A stretch of 49,559 nucleotides of DNA from Ventosimonas gracilis (lineage in GTDB: Bacteria; Pseudomonadota; Gammaproteobacteria; Pseudomonadales; Pseudomonadaceae): NCBI RefSeq assembly GCF_001580025.1, contig NZ_LSZO01000144.1:1-49559 (forward strand), in the 5' to 3' direction. Made by a program: the position numbers and the translations under genes. Under the pieces are notes generated by a model. That model was not told where the DNA came from and did not search any database. It saw nothing but the letters and a program-made list of their open reading frames with translations. Below are positions 7,767 to 16,839 of the stretch, in pieces. Numbering within the stretch: position 1 is the first letter of the stretch; the number at the start of each line of letters is the position of its first letter.

Positions 7767-9264
7767 GTGCGCCCGCCCCCTTGGCACCGGCTTGCGCCGC
7801 GTTACTGCTGCCATCTGAAAATCCTTGGGCAGCATGTCCTGCTCGAATCCCGACCCACCCCAAACTCGCCAGCCAAAACGTAGGCAACACCAAAAACATC
7901 GTCCCCAATACAAAGTTCAACAGCAAATCCCCGAAGGTATTATTTAGTCCGACCAGCGGGTCAAAGTTGGTATGCGGGCGATTCCACCCGAAACCCCAGC
8001 CGTAGAGGGCATCGAGGATGGTGCTGTCTATCCAGCGGGCGAGTTGAAACCAGAAATCCACGAAAAACAATGCAAACTGCACAACGCTGACAGTGACAAC
8101 GGTTTTCAGGTCATAGGTGCCCACGACCAGTACCAGCGGGATGCAAATCACCAGTGCCATTTTGAGTAAGGCCAGCACCATTGGCAGCGCTTGGCGCATC
8201 ACGTCCATTGCGGGAAAGGCAGCAATCGCGCCCACGGCCATGCCGACATCGCCCGCAGCCCGCGTCACGATATTGGGGAGGGTCTTGTCGATCTGTCCGC
8301 CGTAGTCGGTGTAGACCGCGCCTTGATTGATTTTCTGTTGACGCGGCGTGGCGATGGCGCGGATGACGGAATCATCCACTTCTGTGCGGCTCAAGAAGCC
8401 CGCCCAGCCTGCGAGCCGGTTCAGGAGGCTGGGGTCTACCTGTTGCAGTAGCCTTGCCCGCAGGCCGTTGTTGCCGTCATTCCACCATTGCTGGCAAGTC
8501 GGATAACCGCCACCGCTCGCGACTTGCGCGAGACCCGCATCGCGGGTGCTGTCGTAAGGCCAAGCATCGCGCGGGGTGCGGGAATGGTAGTTGTCGTAGT
8601 AACCCGCTATACCAGTGAAATAGTTGGAACCTATCCAACTGACGTCGTGCATTTGTTTTTCATCCAATTCTGGCCGCTGCATAAACAGCTTGGCGCGCGC
8701 CGGGCCGTAGCAGTCGTGGGTGAAGTCGGCGACTTCCTGCGCGAGTATCGGGTCGTCAATGCGGGTGGCGTTGATGTCCATGCGGATTTGCCGCAGGTCG
8801 CTGCCGCAGGGGATGGCGGCAACGGATGCGCCGGTAATCGCCCGCGAGAGCGCGTGCATAAACGCCCACCAGACGGGGAGTTTGGCGCTTTGGTTGTTCA
8901 GGGTGGTAAAGGATTGGCTCCATCCCGTATTGCTCGGTTCTGGTACGTTGACCTGGCACTGTGTCGAGCGCGATTGGTCGTATTTGATGGTGTTCAAATC
9001 GATGTCGATAAACGGCATACCCGCGAACATCAGCACCACAATGGCAACCCAAATGCGGTTCTCGATGCGCATCGAGGACAGCACACCCTTGTTGCCTTCG
9101 TCCGCGCCTTCGGTTCGGGCTTTGAGCCATTCCTGGATGATGATGGCGATAAAGGGGATGGCGAATACGCCGCTGGATACCAGCACGGCCCAGATGCCGT
9201 TATGGACGATCCATGAGACCAGCGTCAGGTAGTATTCGAGGTAATTCGTGGTAAAGAGCGTCAT
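7744..9264 (-). CDS. Conjugal transfer protein, TraG N-terminal domain type
   Basis: Predicted 506-residue inner-membrane protein of the ICE secretion system. Membrane segments are visible near the N terminus (WAVLVSSGVFAIPFIAIIIQ, VAIVVLMFAGMPFI) and in the C-terminal third (LALLKMALVICIPLVLVV and following). The soluble middle part has several cysteines. The family resembles the membrane part of F-plasmid TraG, involved in pilus assembly and mating-pair stabilisation. It ends in a Gly/Ala/Ser-rich tail. It begins 3 bp after the stop of the upstream 112-residue protein, so the two are co-transcribed. It appears complete. Confidence 0.85.
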   Translation of the reverse strand: MTLFTTNYLEYYLTLVSWIVHNGIWAVLVSSGVFAIPFIAIIIQEWLKARTEGADEGNKGVLSSMRIENRIWVAIVVLMFAGMPFIDIDLNTIKYDQSRSTQCQVNVPEPSNTGWSQSFTTLNNQSAKLPVWWAFMHALSRAITGASVAAIPCGSDLRQIRMDINATRIDDPILAQEVADFTHDCYGPARAKLFMQRPELDEKQMHDVSWIGSNYFTGIAGYYDNYHSRTPRDAWPYDSTRDAGLAQVASGGGYPTCQQWWNDGNNGLRARLLQQVDPSLLNRLAGWAGFLSRTEVDDSVIRAIATPRQQKINQGAVYTDYGGQIDKTLPNIVTRAAGDVGMAVGAIAAFPAMDVMRQALPMVLALLKMALVICIPLVLVVGTYDLKTVVTVSVVQFALFFVDFWFQLARWIDSTILDALYGWGFGWNRPHTNFDPLVGLNNTFGDLLLNFVLGTMFLVLPTFWLASLGWVGIRAGHAAQGFSDGSSNAAQAGAKGAGALSGGKLK

Positions 9265-9267
9265 TAT

Positions 9268-9606
9268 TCAGTCCTGAACCATCAAGCTGATTTCCAGCGC
9301 TGCCACAGCAATCACGGCAGCGATTTCGGCGCGTATCAGTCTTTTCCGTGCATCGTCTCCTGCTTCCCGCGCCAGCAAACGCCGCCGCATCCAGCGCCAG
9401 CCGTAAATCGTTGCGGCATACAGGCACAGCCGCCAGATCAAAAAATACCCCGCCGCAGCGTCCAACCAGTTTTTCCAGTGATTGATACTGCCAAGCAGAT
9501 AAATTCCAAGAACGTTGGCGGCCACAGCCAAGGCCAGCAGCAACAGCGTCCACAGCAGCACCTTGCCGACGTTGTGGCGAAACAGCCAGCGCGGGCACAG
9601 GTTCAC
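9268..9606 (-). CDS. Conserved small ICE membrane protein, unknown function
   Basis: Predicted 112-residue protein with two hydrophobic segments (VLLWTLLLLALAVAANVLGI and FLIWRLCLYAATIYGW) and a basic region between (WMRRRLLAREAGDDARKRL). In PFGI-1-type elements a protein of this size sits between TIGR03755 and the TraG-N gene, as here. It overlaps the upstream TIGR03755 remnant by 4 bp (ATGA). I cannot name a function. Confidence 0.65.
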   Translation of the reverse strand: MNLCPRWLFRHNVGKVLLWTLLLLALAVAANVLGIYLLGSINHWKNWLDAAAGYFLIWRLCLYAATIYGWRWMRRRLLAREAGDDARKRLIRAEIAAVIAVAALEISLMVQD

Positions 9607-10025
9607 GGCGTGGTTCCCTTGTTCAACTCATCGAGCCGATTGGGAATCGGATCGCCTTCGTAGATGCCACGCGAACCCGCTGCCCGCACGCCGTGGCGCT
9701 GGATGATGGCCATCGGCGAGTTGTTCGCCAACGTGCGTCGCAGATCCAGTTCAGTCTTGAGATTTTGAATTTCGCGGATCAGGACGTCGCTTTCATGGTT
9801 AACCGCATCAACGGCCAACTGGTTTGCGGCGACGTTGGGTTCCTTCTGGCCGGTGAGCAGCGTGCGTTGCAGCAACAGGGCTTTTTCCAGCACGGAAGCC
9901 AGCGCCACTTCCGAAGCCAATCGGTGTGCCAGAATGTCCTGGTCGGGTTCATCGCGCAGTGCTTCGATGACGCCGCGCGTAATCGGTAAAGACACGCTGC
10001 CTGCTTCGCGCAGGTTGTAGCAACG
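9603..10025 (-). pseudogene. C-terminal remnant of TIGR03755-type ICE protein
   Basis: After the EcoRII-like stop codon the frame reads RCYNLREAGSVSLPITRGVI and continues for about 140 residues to GDPIPNRLDELNKGTTP. Content and position match the end of the TIGR03755 (PFL_4711-like) protein, normally over 400 residues. The first two thirds are missing and the restriction nuclease gene takes their place; only one base separates its TAA from the remnant. A longer open frame can be drawn by reading antisense through the nuclease end, but that is artefact. No start codon suited to the remnant is visible. Confidence 0.7.
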
Positions 10026-10026
10026 G

Positions 10027-11274
10027 TTATGTATATTGTTGTCGTTTCTTGACCAGATGAATGAAATCAGAAACATCCAGAAGCCATGCCTGTTGAGCAG
10101 GCATGAAAAATTCATGCAAATTGCGGGGAAGCACAAGTTGCACATTTTCGGTTTGCATTTCGCGTGTCTGGTGCTCGCTGATGCCCGGCTCCAATGTCAA
10201 AAGATGCTTGACCGTAATACGCCCCGCTTCATTGCGTATTTGTCGCCAGCGGTCCTTGCAGGTGGTTTTTGCGGCCAGCATGGTCAGAGAATTTTCAGGA
10301 AATGCCATGTCATGGTAATGAGTGATACCGGGGAAAATGAAATCCGGCTTGAGCCGACCTTCCGTAATGCCGCCACGTGTATAGGTAATGTCGTGTTCCC
10401 TGAATATATGCTCCATATGGTTTTCCAGCGCCAATCCTGCGCGTGACCTGCGTCGTTGCAGGGTACTTTGTACAATCTTGATGACCGGATTGGCATCTTT
10501 TGTATTAGCCTGCCCGATTTTTTGCAACTGCTCACATAGCAGGTGATTTTCAAAAGTTCGGTACAGGATTTCTTCGTGCTCCATCCAGGCAATCAGTGCG
10601 CCGTCAGTACTGTCCAGACTGGAAACATCTTTCAGGGTGTTTCTGGCAAAGGCAGAAAACAGTTCGGCTTTGGGATAGGTCTTGCCAAATTGTGCCAGCA
10701 TCTGCTCAAGATAATCCAGCGCTTCTTCTTCGGCATCTACCCCGATTTGTTCCAGGATAACACGTGCGGCAAAGCCAATTTTGTCCTGGTTGGTTTCCAG
10801 TTCTGCGCGGACTGAAAAGCCCGGGTACGTCAGTTTTTCGGACAAATCAAACAGCCAAAGCAGTTGACGCTCGATGAGCGTGTTTTTTTCCGCCACAACC
10901 ACCAGAGCGCCACCATCCGTGCGTTTGGCAACCAGCAGCAAGTCACCTTCGGCGGCGCATTGCGATACCGTGGCAATGGATGGGGAATAAAGCCGGTATT
11001 CCTGCCGCATCACGCCCCGTTCCATCCGCGCTTTTTCGCGGGCATCGTACCATGTCAGAATCCCTTGGCCAGCAACAGGCTCATCATCATCGTCACAAAG
11101 ATAAAGGAATCGCGCCGGAAATTGAACCTTGCCTGTAGGTTCACCAAACAGGCGACGCATCTCTTTTGCGCCGTTGAACTCACGCTGGTTGGAGCGGCCA
11201 ACATCAATTTCGACCGCGCTCAAACGCTTGACGGCAACACCATCAAAATACTGCGACAGATACCCCTGTTTCAT
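10027..11274 (-). CDS. EcoRII-family type IIE restriction endonuclease
   Basis: Predicted 415 residues, close to EcoRII (about 404). The C-terminal part closely follows the EcoRII catalytic domain as I recall it: RRRSRAG (274-280), ITEGRLKPDFIFP (303-315), HYHD and AAKTTCKDRWRQI. Asp311, Tyr320, Lys336, Lys340 and Glu349 keep the spacing of the EcoRII catalytic residues (299, 308, 324, 328, 337). The N-terminal 180 residues would be the effector domain that binds a second site. EcoRII cuts before CCWGG; the same or a related specificity is likely given the Dcm-like methylase and Vsr upstream. It overlaps the vsr gene by 4 bp (ATGA). Confidence 0.9.
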   Translation of the reverse strand: MKQGYLSQYFDGVAVKRLSAVEIDVGRSNQREFNGAKEMRRLFGEPTGKVQFPARFLYLCDDDDEPVAGQGILTWYDAREKARMERGVMRQEYRLYSPSIATVSQCAAEGDLLLVAKRTDGGALVVVAEKNTLIERQLLWLFDLSEKLTYPGFSVRAELETNQDKIGFAARVILEQIGVDAEEEALDYLEQMLAQFGKTYPKAELFSAFARNTLKDVSSLDSTDGALIAWMEHEEILYRTFENHLLCEQLQKIGQANTKDANPVIKIVQSTLQRRRSRAGLALENHMEHIFREHDITYTRGGITEGRLKPDFIFPGITHYHDMAFPENSLTMLAAKTTCKDRWRQIRNEAGRITVKHLLTLEPGISEHQTREMQTENVQLVLPRNLHEFFMPAQQAWLLDVSDFIHLVKKRQQYT

Positions 11275-11717
11275 CCCCTTATCTCCACTTCTGCTGTTTT
11301 GGAATGCAGCCAGCGTTCAAGTTGCGATGCCAGCTTGTCACCATTCCGGTTTACACCACGCAGGGCGCATTCCCATACGATACCCACGCGCCAGCCGGTT
11401 GCCCGCAATGCTTGCCTCGCGTTGTTATCGTTGTGTCGATTGCGGGAAATTTTGTCCTGCCAGAAATCCGTTCGGGTTTTCGGCAACCTGAAATCCGGGC
11501 AGTCGTGTCCATGCCAGAAGCAGCCATGTACAAAAATTGCTGCCCGCCAGCGTGGTAAAACAATATCCGGCGTGCCCGGAAGTTTGCGCACATGAAGGCG
11601 AAAGCGAAAGCCCATGCGGTGCAATATCTGGCGCACCTGCATTTCCGGCCTGGTATTGCGGGCGCGGATGCCGGACATCATCCGGCTGCGCGTGGCGCTG
11701 GCTACAACATCGGTCAT
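11271..11717 (-). CDS. vsr: Very short patch repair endonuclease (Vsr)
   Basis: Predicted 148 residues, the usual length for Vsr. Family motifs are present: SRMMSGIRARNTRPE, GTPDIVLPRWRAAIFVHGC, and FWHGHDCPDFRLPKTRTDFW with the zinc and catalytic residues. Vsr nicks next to T:G mismatches made when 5-methylcytosine deaminates, and it usually travels with a cytosine-5 methylase. Here it sits between the methylase (1-base overlap, TGATG) and the EcoRII-like nuclease (4-base overlap), so all three are translated as a unit. Confidence 0.93.
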   Translation of the reverse strand: MTDVVASATRSRMMSGIRARNTRPEMQVRQILHRMGFRFRLHVRKLPGTPDIVLPRWRAAIFVHGCFWHGHDCPDFRLPKTRTDFWQDKISRNRHNDNNARQALRATGWRVGIVWECALRGVNRNGDKLASQLERWLHSKTAEVEIRG

Positions 11718-12979
11718 CAGGCAAACAAGGGCAGCGAGATCGCCCTGCCGCCCGCGTCTTGCTCCAATATTTCCAGCACATGCGGCGCCATGATGCGGGC
11801 GACTTCCTGCATGACCGGCACAACCACGCTATTGCCGAATTGCCGGTACGCCTGGGTATCGCTGACCGGTATTCTGAACGTATCAGGAAAACCCATCAGG
11901 CGGGCGCACTCGCGCGGAGTCAGGCGGCGCGGGCGCTTTCTGCCACCTTGTGAAACCAGAATTTCCGAGCCGTCTTTGTAATATCGCGCCGACAAGGTGC
12001 GGGTGACGCTATCCTTTGATACCAGACCAAACCCGAATCCATTACCTGCCGCGCGGTGTTTTTGCGCGTAGGCTTGCAAATAAGCCCAAAGATTCGGTGT
12101 CAAGGTGTATTTTGGCTGGATGCGCTGTTTTTCATGGTCAAAAAAACGGTTGCCGTCCCACTCCAGTACCGGTTCGCTACCGTCCGTGGCGTGCAAGATA
12201 CTGCCAAGACGCGGGCCTTGTGCAGGCAATTGCAGGCTGTCCCACGAAAAACCGCTGTTTTCCCGAAAGCCGACAATGACAATCCGTTCCCGATGCTGCG
12301 GGGTGAAATGCTGACCGTCGATCACCTTGTAATGCACCTCATAGCCCAATTCATCGCGCAAGGTTTGCAGGATGACCTTGAACGTATTGCCCTTGTCGTG
12401 CGAGAGCAGGTTCTTGACATTTTCCAGCAAAAACGCCGCCGGACGTTTGCGGGCGATAATCCGCGCCACGTCGAAAAATAGTGTTCCTTGGGTGGTACAT
12501 TCAAATCCGTGCGGTTTGCCCAGTGCATTTTTCTTGCTGACCCCGGCAATGGAAAAAGGCTGGCACGGAAAACCCGCCAGCAAAACATCGTGGTCAGGGA
12601 TTTCATCCGCATCCATCCGGGTAATGTCGCCCGCGAACGGATGAAGGTCGGCAAAATTTTCCAGATAGGTTTTTTTTGAAAAATCGTTCCATTCACTGGT
12701 AAACACGCACTGCCCGCCGTGCGTCTCAAACCCGCTGCGGATGCCGCCAATGCCCGCGAACAGGTCGATGAAACGAAACCGGTTGTTTTCTGACTGCTTT
12801 GCGGTGCCGGAAGGGAACAGCAAAAGTTGAAGGGCCGGTCCCAGCATGTCGGGACAAGGGGTCTGACCCGTTTCCCAGCGCCGCAGTGTCCTGATGTCCT
12901 TGCCGATATGGCGGGCAAGCTCACGCTGGGTATAGCGGGTACGCGCCTGTTTGAGCAGCGTGGCGGGTTGCAAATGCAT
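11717..12979 (-). CDS. DNA (cytosine-5)-methyltransferase, Dcm/EcoRII type
   Basis: Predicted 420 residues. An N-terminal helix-turn-helix ([20 protein letters not shown]) may regulate the operon. Methylase motifs follow in order: [16 protein letters not shown] (I), [11 protein letters not shown] with the catalytic Cys (IV), FLLENVKNL (VI), [11 protein letters not shown] (VIII), and [14 protein letters not shown] with FGNSVVVPV (IX-X). It would protect the site cut by the EcoRII-like nuclease. The ATG at 12979 has AAGGA nine bases upstream; the gene starts 16 nt after the stop that ends the VirB4-like fragment. It may depend on the conjugation operon's transcription. Confidence 0.92.
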   Translation of the reverse strand: MHLQPATLLKQARTRYTQRELARHIGKDIRTLRRWETGQTPCPDMLGPALQLLLFPSGTAKQSENNRFRFIDLFAGIGGIRSGFETHGGQCVFTSEWNDFSKKTYLENFADLHPFAGDITRMDADEIPDHDVLLAGFPCQPFSIAGVSKKNALGKPHGFECTTQGTLFFDVARIIARKRPAAFLLENVKNLLSHDKGNTFKVILQTLRDELGYEVHYKVIDGQHFTPQHRERIVIVGFRENSGFSWDSLQLPAQGPRLGSILHATDGSEPVLEWDGNRFFDHEKQRIQPKYTLTPNLWAYLQAYAQKHRAAGNGFGFGLVSKDSVTRTLSARYYKDGSEILVSQGGRKRPRRLTPRECARLMGFPDTFRIPVSDTQAYRQFGNSVVVPVMQEVARIMAPHVLEILEQDAGGRAISLPLFA

Positions 12980-12994
12980 TGCCGTCAATCCTTG

Positions 12995-14539
12995 TTAGGG
13001 TAATTTCAGGGTCATTTTGTCCGCAATCTGTCCCTTTGTCAAGGGAGCAGACAGCATCAAGGCCTTTTGAGCAGGCGAGAGTTCGCGGAAGCGGGCGATT
13101 TTCTCGACTTCGTCCGGCGGCATGGACAGGCAGATCCACCATTCGATCATCGATAACATGGGTTCGGCGGCTTTGGGCAGGTCATCGACGTTCTGGGTGG
13201 CGAGCCAGAACCATGCGCCGAGTTTGCGCCACATTTTGGTGATTTTGACGACATAAGGTGCCAGCAACGGGTTTTTGGTAATGATGTGGCCTTCGTCGGT
13301 GACGTTGATAATCGGCCTGCCCAGATACTGGTCGCGTTCGGCAATATTGTTCACGGCGCTGATAAGGCTGATATAGGCGATGGATAGCTGCGCGTTGTAG
13401 CCTTCGCGGGCGTAGGTGGCGAGGTCTACCAGCGTAATATCGGCCTCCGGCCACGGCGTGCCATCGCGGTCAAACATTGCGCCATCGGAACCTTGACAAA
13501 ACATATCCATTGCATCGGCCATTTCCAACAGGCGTGTGCGGCGGGTTTCGGGCAGGGTGTGATCGCGGCTGCGATCGCGCAGGGCATCGCGTACATCGCG
13601 GGTCAAGACGGTGCGGGATTCATCCACACACAGCCGCGCGGCATCGAGAATGCACTGGCGAATCAAGGAGCGGTCGGCGCGGGTCATGCGGGCTTCTTCC
13701 TTGTCTTCACCGCCGGTAATCATCAGCCGCGCGGTGATTTCCAGTTCGCCCAACACATCGCGCTGCTCGTCGGCTTCGATTGCGGCGTCTGCTAATTGCT
13801 CCTCGTCCAGTGCGTCGGCATCCAGCGTTTGCACGTCGCTGGGCGTTTCAATCAGACGACGGGCATCGGCAAACGGCGCAAGGCTGACACCTGCGCCCGG
13901 TGCCAGCCGGACGCGGTTGACGGTCAAGCCCAGACGCTTGGCAAATTCGCCAAACAGACCAAACGAATTGCCTGCTTCCACGACGAATAATCTTGGCCGA
14001 TAAATGGCCGTGACTTGATTGAGTAGATTGTTCAGCGTGGCCGATTTGCCCGAACCCGTCGGCCCGAACAGAAACAGGTGCGCGTTCATTTGCCGGTCAA
14101 GCCGGTTGAGCGGGTCAAAGGTAATCGGCCCGCCGCCGCGATTAAAGAAGGTGATGCCGGGGTGGCCTGTCCCCTGGCTGCGTCCCCAGACCGGCGAGAG
14201 ATTGGCGGCGTGCTGGGCGAACATCAGTTGGCTGTACCACTGCCGTTTGTCTTGCGTTGGGCTGTAGACGCATGGCAGCCAGCGCAGATAGCTATTGAGC
14301 GGCGCGACTTCATCGGTTTCCCTGACCGGCTGCAAACCGGCGTTGAGCATGACGTTGGCCAGTTGCAGGCCGCGCTGATCGAGTTCGATTTCATCGCGCC
14401 CGCGCAGGTAAAACGCCAACGCGCCGCGATAGAGTTTGTGCGAACTGCCTATCAAAGACCGCGCTTGCTGTACGTCTTTGAGGGTTTGTTCGGATGCCAG
14501 CGTCTCGCCCACGGCCTTCTTGGCCAGGTGCGGCAGGTT
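12995..14539 (-). pseudogene. Internal fragment of VirB4/TraC-like ATPase (TIGR03744 type)
   Basis: A 514-codon open stretch carries the Walker A box (FGPTGSGKSATLNNLL, about 160 residues in) and a Walker B-like IINVTDEGHII, followed by a VirB4-like WFWLATQNVDDLP. The family powers pilus assembly and normally has about 900 residues or more. The N-terminal part is absent: the frame begins directly after the methylase stop codon at 14540-14542 (NLPHLAKKAVGETLA). The C-terminal end also looks short, stopping at KMTLKLP just before the Dcm-like gene. Two R-M systems thus flank the remnant. A GTG at 14510-14512 could start translation of a partial protein. Confidence 0.8.
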
Positions 14540-15796
14540 CTACGCCATTTCGTATTCTTCCTTCGGTACTGAATTTTCAAAATGGCAATCTTCGGGCGTA
14601 TAAAGCACAAAATCCGAGATTGAATTATGCAAAGGAAGTTCGCTTTGTCTTTTGTTATTGACAAAATCCCCCATACGTTCGGTTCCTGACTTAAAGCGGC
14701 TCAGCGTCGTTTTTATGGCCTCTTTGCTGTTGTCAACACCGATCCAGCGCCGCCCCGTTTCGGATGCCACAGCAAGGGTTGTCCCTGAACCGCAATAGCA
14801 ATCCATCACTATATCCCCCGGATTTGAGGATGCCTCAATAATACGGGCCAGCAACGCCGGATTTTTTTCGGTTGGATAGCCTGTAATGCGAATATTTTGG
14901 TTATGTGCATCACGAACATCCATCCAAATATCCTGAACGGGGATTCCTTTGCTGTTTTCCAGATAAATCTTGCGCCTTGGGTTGCCAGTAGAAGACCAGA
15001 ATATTTCTCCGCTGGCATCCATTGCATCCAAAGTTTCCGGCAAATATTGCCAATGCTTTCCGGGGGGAGGAAGTTTTCCTCGCCACGCCTTTCCGGTTTC
15101 TCCATTGCGGACACCTGGCGCATGGACTGGAACTTTTTTATATCTGCGCCCATCGCTATCAATATATGGGTATTCTTTGAGTGCTCTGGCTTCATCCCAT
15201 TGCTCTATGGGGCGATTCCAGACGTAATTGCTGGTCTTGGTATAAAACAGAATGTAGTCTGCAATGTTGCCGTAAGTCTTTCTGGTGTAGTTCTTTGGAT
15301 TGCATTTTTTTCGTGTAATACAATTTCTGAAATTCGACTCGCCGAAAATTTCGTCCAGAATGAGACGCAAATGAAAAATCATGCGTTCATCAAGATGCAA
15401 ATAAAAAGAGCCGTCGTCAGCCAGTAAGTGATGAATAAAAATCAACCGTTCACGCAATGCTTCAACAAATTCGGAGCCGGTCAGATAATCATCATAGGCG
15501 TGCGCTTGTTTGCGCGATTCAAATGCCGCAGCGGTAGCAAAAGGCGGGTCGATGTACGCCAACCTGATTTTGCCTGCAATGGATTCATCCTGTGCCAATG
15601 CCGCCAGTACGCGCAGGTTATCAGCATGATAAAGCCGATTTTTGCCGCTGCTAAAAGTCATGTCAGGGACATAGCTTCCGGCGGGAGTATTCAAGATTTC
15701 TTCTGCTGTTTTTTTACCGGGGTAATCAAGACGAAATGCCGCTGTCTTGGCAACATTTGAAGGTCTTTTCCCTTTTGCTGGAACGGGTACAGCCAT
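14540..15796 (-). CDS. Type II DNA methyltransferase, beta class (N6-adenine or N4-cytosine)
   Basis: Predicted 418 residues. The catalytic motif YIDPPF (motif IV, about residue 80) precedes the cofactor-binding motif DCYCGSGTTLAVA (motif I, about residue 340), the order of beta-class amino-methylases. I chose the ATG at 15796 because GGAG lies upstream and it follows the nuclease stop by one base; a longer frame to 15940 would run inside the nuclease gene. It should protect the site cut by the nuclease encoded just before it. Its stop codon (TAG) directly abuts the VirB4-like remnant. Confidence 0.88.
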   Translation of the reverse strand: MAVPVPAKGKRPSNVAKTAAFRLDYPGKKTAEEILNTPAGSYVPDMTFSSGKNRLYHADNLRVLAALAQDESIAGKIRLAYIDPPFATAAAFESRKQAHAYDDYLTGSEFVEALRERLIFIHHLLADDGSFYLHLDERMIFHLRLILDEIFGESNFRNCITRKKCNPKNYTRKTYGNIADYILFYTKTSNYVWNRPIEQWDEARALKEYPYIDSDGRRYKKVPVHAPGVRNGETGKAWRGKLPPPGKHWQYLPETLDAMDASGEIFWSSTGNPRRKIYLENSKGIPVQDIWMDVRDAHNQNIRITGYPTEKNPALLARIIEASSNPGDIVMDCYCGSGTTLAVASETGRRWIGVDNSKEAIKTTLSRFKSGTERMGDFVNNKRQSELPLHNSISDFVLYTPEDCHFENSVPKEEYEMA

Positions 15797-15797
15797 A

Positions 15798-16706
15798 TCA
15801 GGACTCCAGCCATTTTTTTGAGATGCGTTCTGGCACCATGCGCAAGGTGACAACCTTGACGCGGCCTTTCCACTGTTCCTCAATATAGGCATAGTCATTC
15901 CACATTGACCCCAGCAGCAAACCCGGACCATCGTTGACATAAATCACTTTGAGATTCGGCATGCCGTGAGCATCGGCGTATCCAATGATTTCTTGCGCCA
16001 CTTCACGGTATTGTCCGGTTCTGTCGTCTTCTTGAGCGCCGCCCCTGTCGGAATCGTAGCGGGCAAGGCCAATCGCAAGTACTTTTTTCCCTTCGCAAAT
16101 GACGAAATCGACAGGCCGGTCGGGTTTTGGGTAGTTGTCAAATATTTTCCCCAGCAATACATCTTTGCCCGCACGTTCCGGTCCGGCAATCACCCAATCG
16201 GGATGATGACTGCGTAAAACATCAAATAGCCTCTCGGTCAGGTCGTAACCTTTTTTACCACGGTCTTTATATTCCCAGAGAACAGCGCAAAGCGCCTCAT
16301 CCGGCATGGGGCGTGACGAGAATTTGCGCTGTACTTCCACGATCTTTCGGAAAGATTCGCCAAATTGGCTGCATATTTTTTCTGCGTCTGTCTTTCGCTT
16401 TAACATCTCGACAGGCGTTTGCGGACTGACGTATTTTTTGAAAATTCGGCAAAGCTGCGTGCGCATCCACTGATTTTTTGTTTCCATGATAGACATGAAA
16501 AAATTTGTGGACGAGTGCGATGATTTCAGCAACAAGCCAAATTGAACAAGCACAGGCTCATAAAGTCGGCAGGCATCATACAGGATGTCCGGGTAGTACT
16601 CGCCCGTGGCAAGGGTGATCCACTCCTCGGCTTCGTTCTTGTAGTCTCTGAATGTCTTTTCTGTGGTCACAAAAAAATCTCGTTTGCTGTTCATCAACCT
16701 CGTCAT
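15798..16706 (-). CDS. Putative type II restriction endonuclease, unassigned family
   Basis: Predicted 302 residues, one base before a DNA methyltransferase gene. Its role as the partner nuclease is inferred mainly from this coupling. A possible PD-(D/E)xK core is PVDFVICEGKKVLAIG followed by LARYDSDRGGAQEDD, but the spacing is not canonical and I cannot place it in a named family. The first half (LYDACRLYEPVLVQFGLLLK and on) is mostly helical by composition. The start may be 16706 or the in-frame ATG at 16694. Whether it is active cannot be told from sequence. Confidence 0.65.
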   Translation of the reverse strand: MTRLMNSKRDFFVTTEKTFRDYKNEAEEWITLATGEYYPDILYDACRLYEPVLVQFGLLLKSSHSSTNFFMSIMETKNQWMRTQLCRIFKKYVSPQTPVEMLKRKTDAEKICSQFGESFRKIVEVQRKFSSRPMPDEALCAVLWEYKDRGKKGYDLTERLFDVLRSHHPDWVIAGPERAGKDVLLGKIFDNYPKPDRPVDFVICEGKKVLAIGLARYDSDRGGAQEDDRTGQYREVAQEIIGYADAHGMPNLKVIYVNDGPGLLLGSMWNDYAYIEEQWKGRVKVVTLRMVPERISKKWLES

Positions 16707-16712
16707 GGTAAC

Positions 16713-16741
16713 GCATTACCGGATGAACCATCCCACGTCAA
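16713..16741 (-). promoter_or_regulatory. Possible promoter for the R-M pair at 14540-16706
   Basis: On the minus strand TTGACG and TAATGC lie 17 nt apart, just before the nuclease gene. The -35 box is good and the -10 box weak. The predicted transcription start would fall almost on the first ATG, which would favour the second ATG or leaderless translation. Confidence 0.25.
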
Positions 16742-16839
16742 GGCCGTTCAAGGCAGATCCCAGCCAATGCGTTCCAAGCGGCGCTGCAAGGCAGCAGCGC
16801 TGGAATCATCAGCCATTTCAACAAGGCATTACTGCGCAT
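16738..16839 (-). pseudogene. 5' remnant of TIGR03752-type ICE protein
   Basis: A 33-codon frame starts at an ATG overlapping the end of the TIGR03749 gene (ATGCGCAGTAA). MRSNALLKWLMIPALL looks like the membrane-anchored start of the TIGR03752 conjugation protein, the expected next gene. It stops after AGICLERP, where the R-M system begins. The normal protein has several hundred residues. The assignment relies on gene order and the short N-terminal resemblance. Confidence 0.5.

Noticed and set aside
8488-9216. 242-residue plus-strand frame inside the TraG-N gene
   Set aside because: Antisense to a conserved membrane protein and without any recognisable motif; explained by codon bias.
9603-10145. 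Treating the 180-codon frame as one complete gene starting at 10145
   Set aside because: The first 40 codons are antisense-like readings of the EcoRII-like gene end in another frame; only the part after the nuclease stop resembles TIGR03755.
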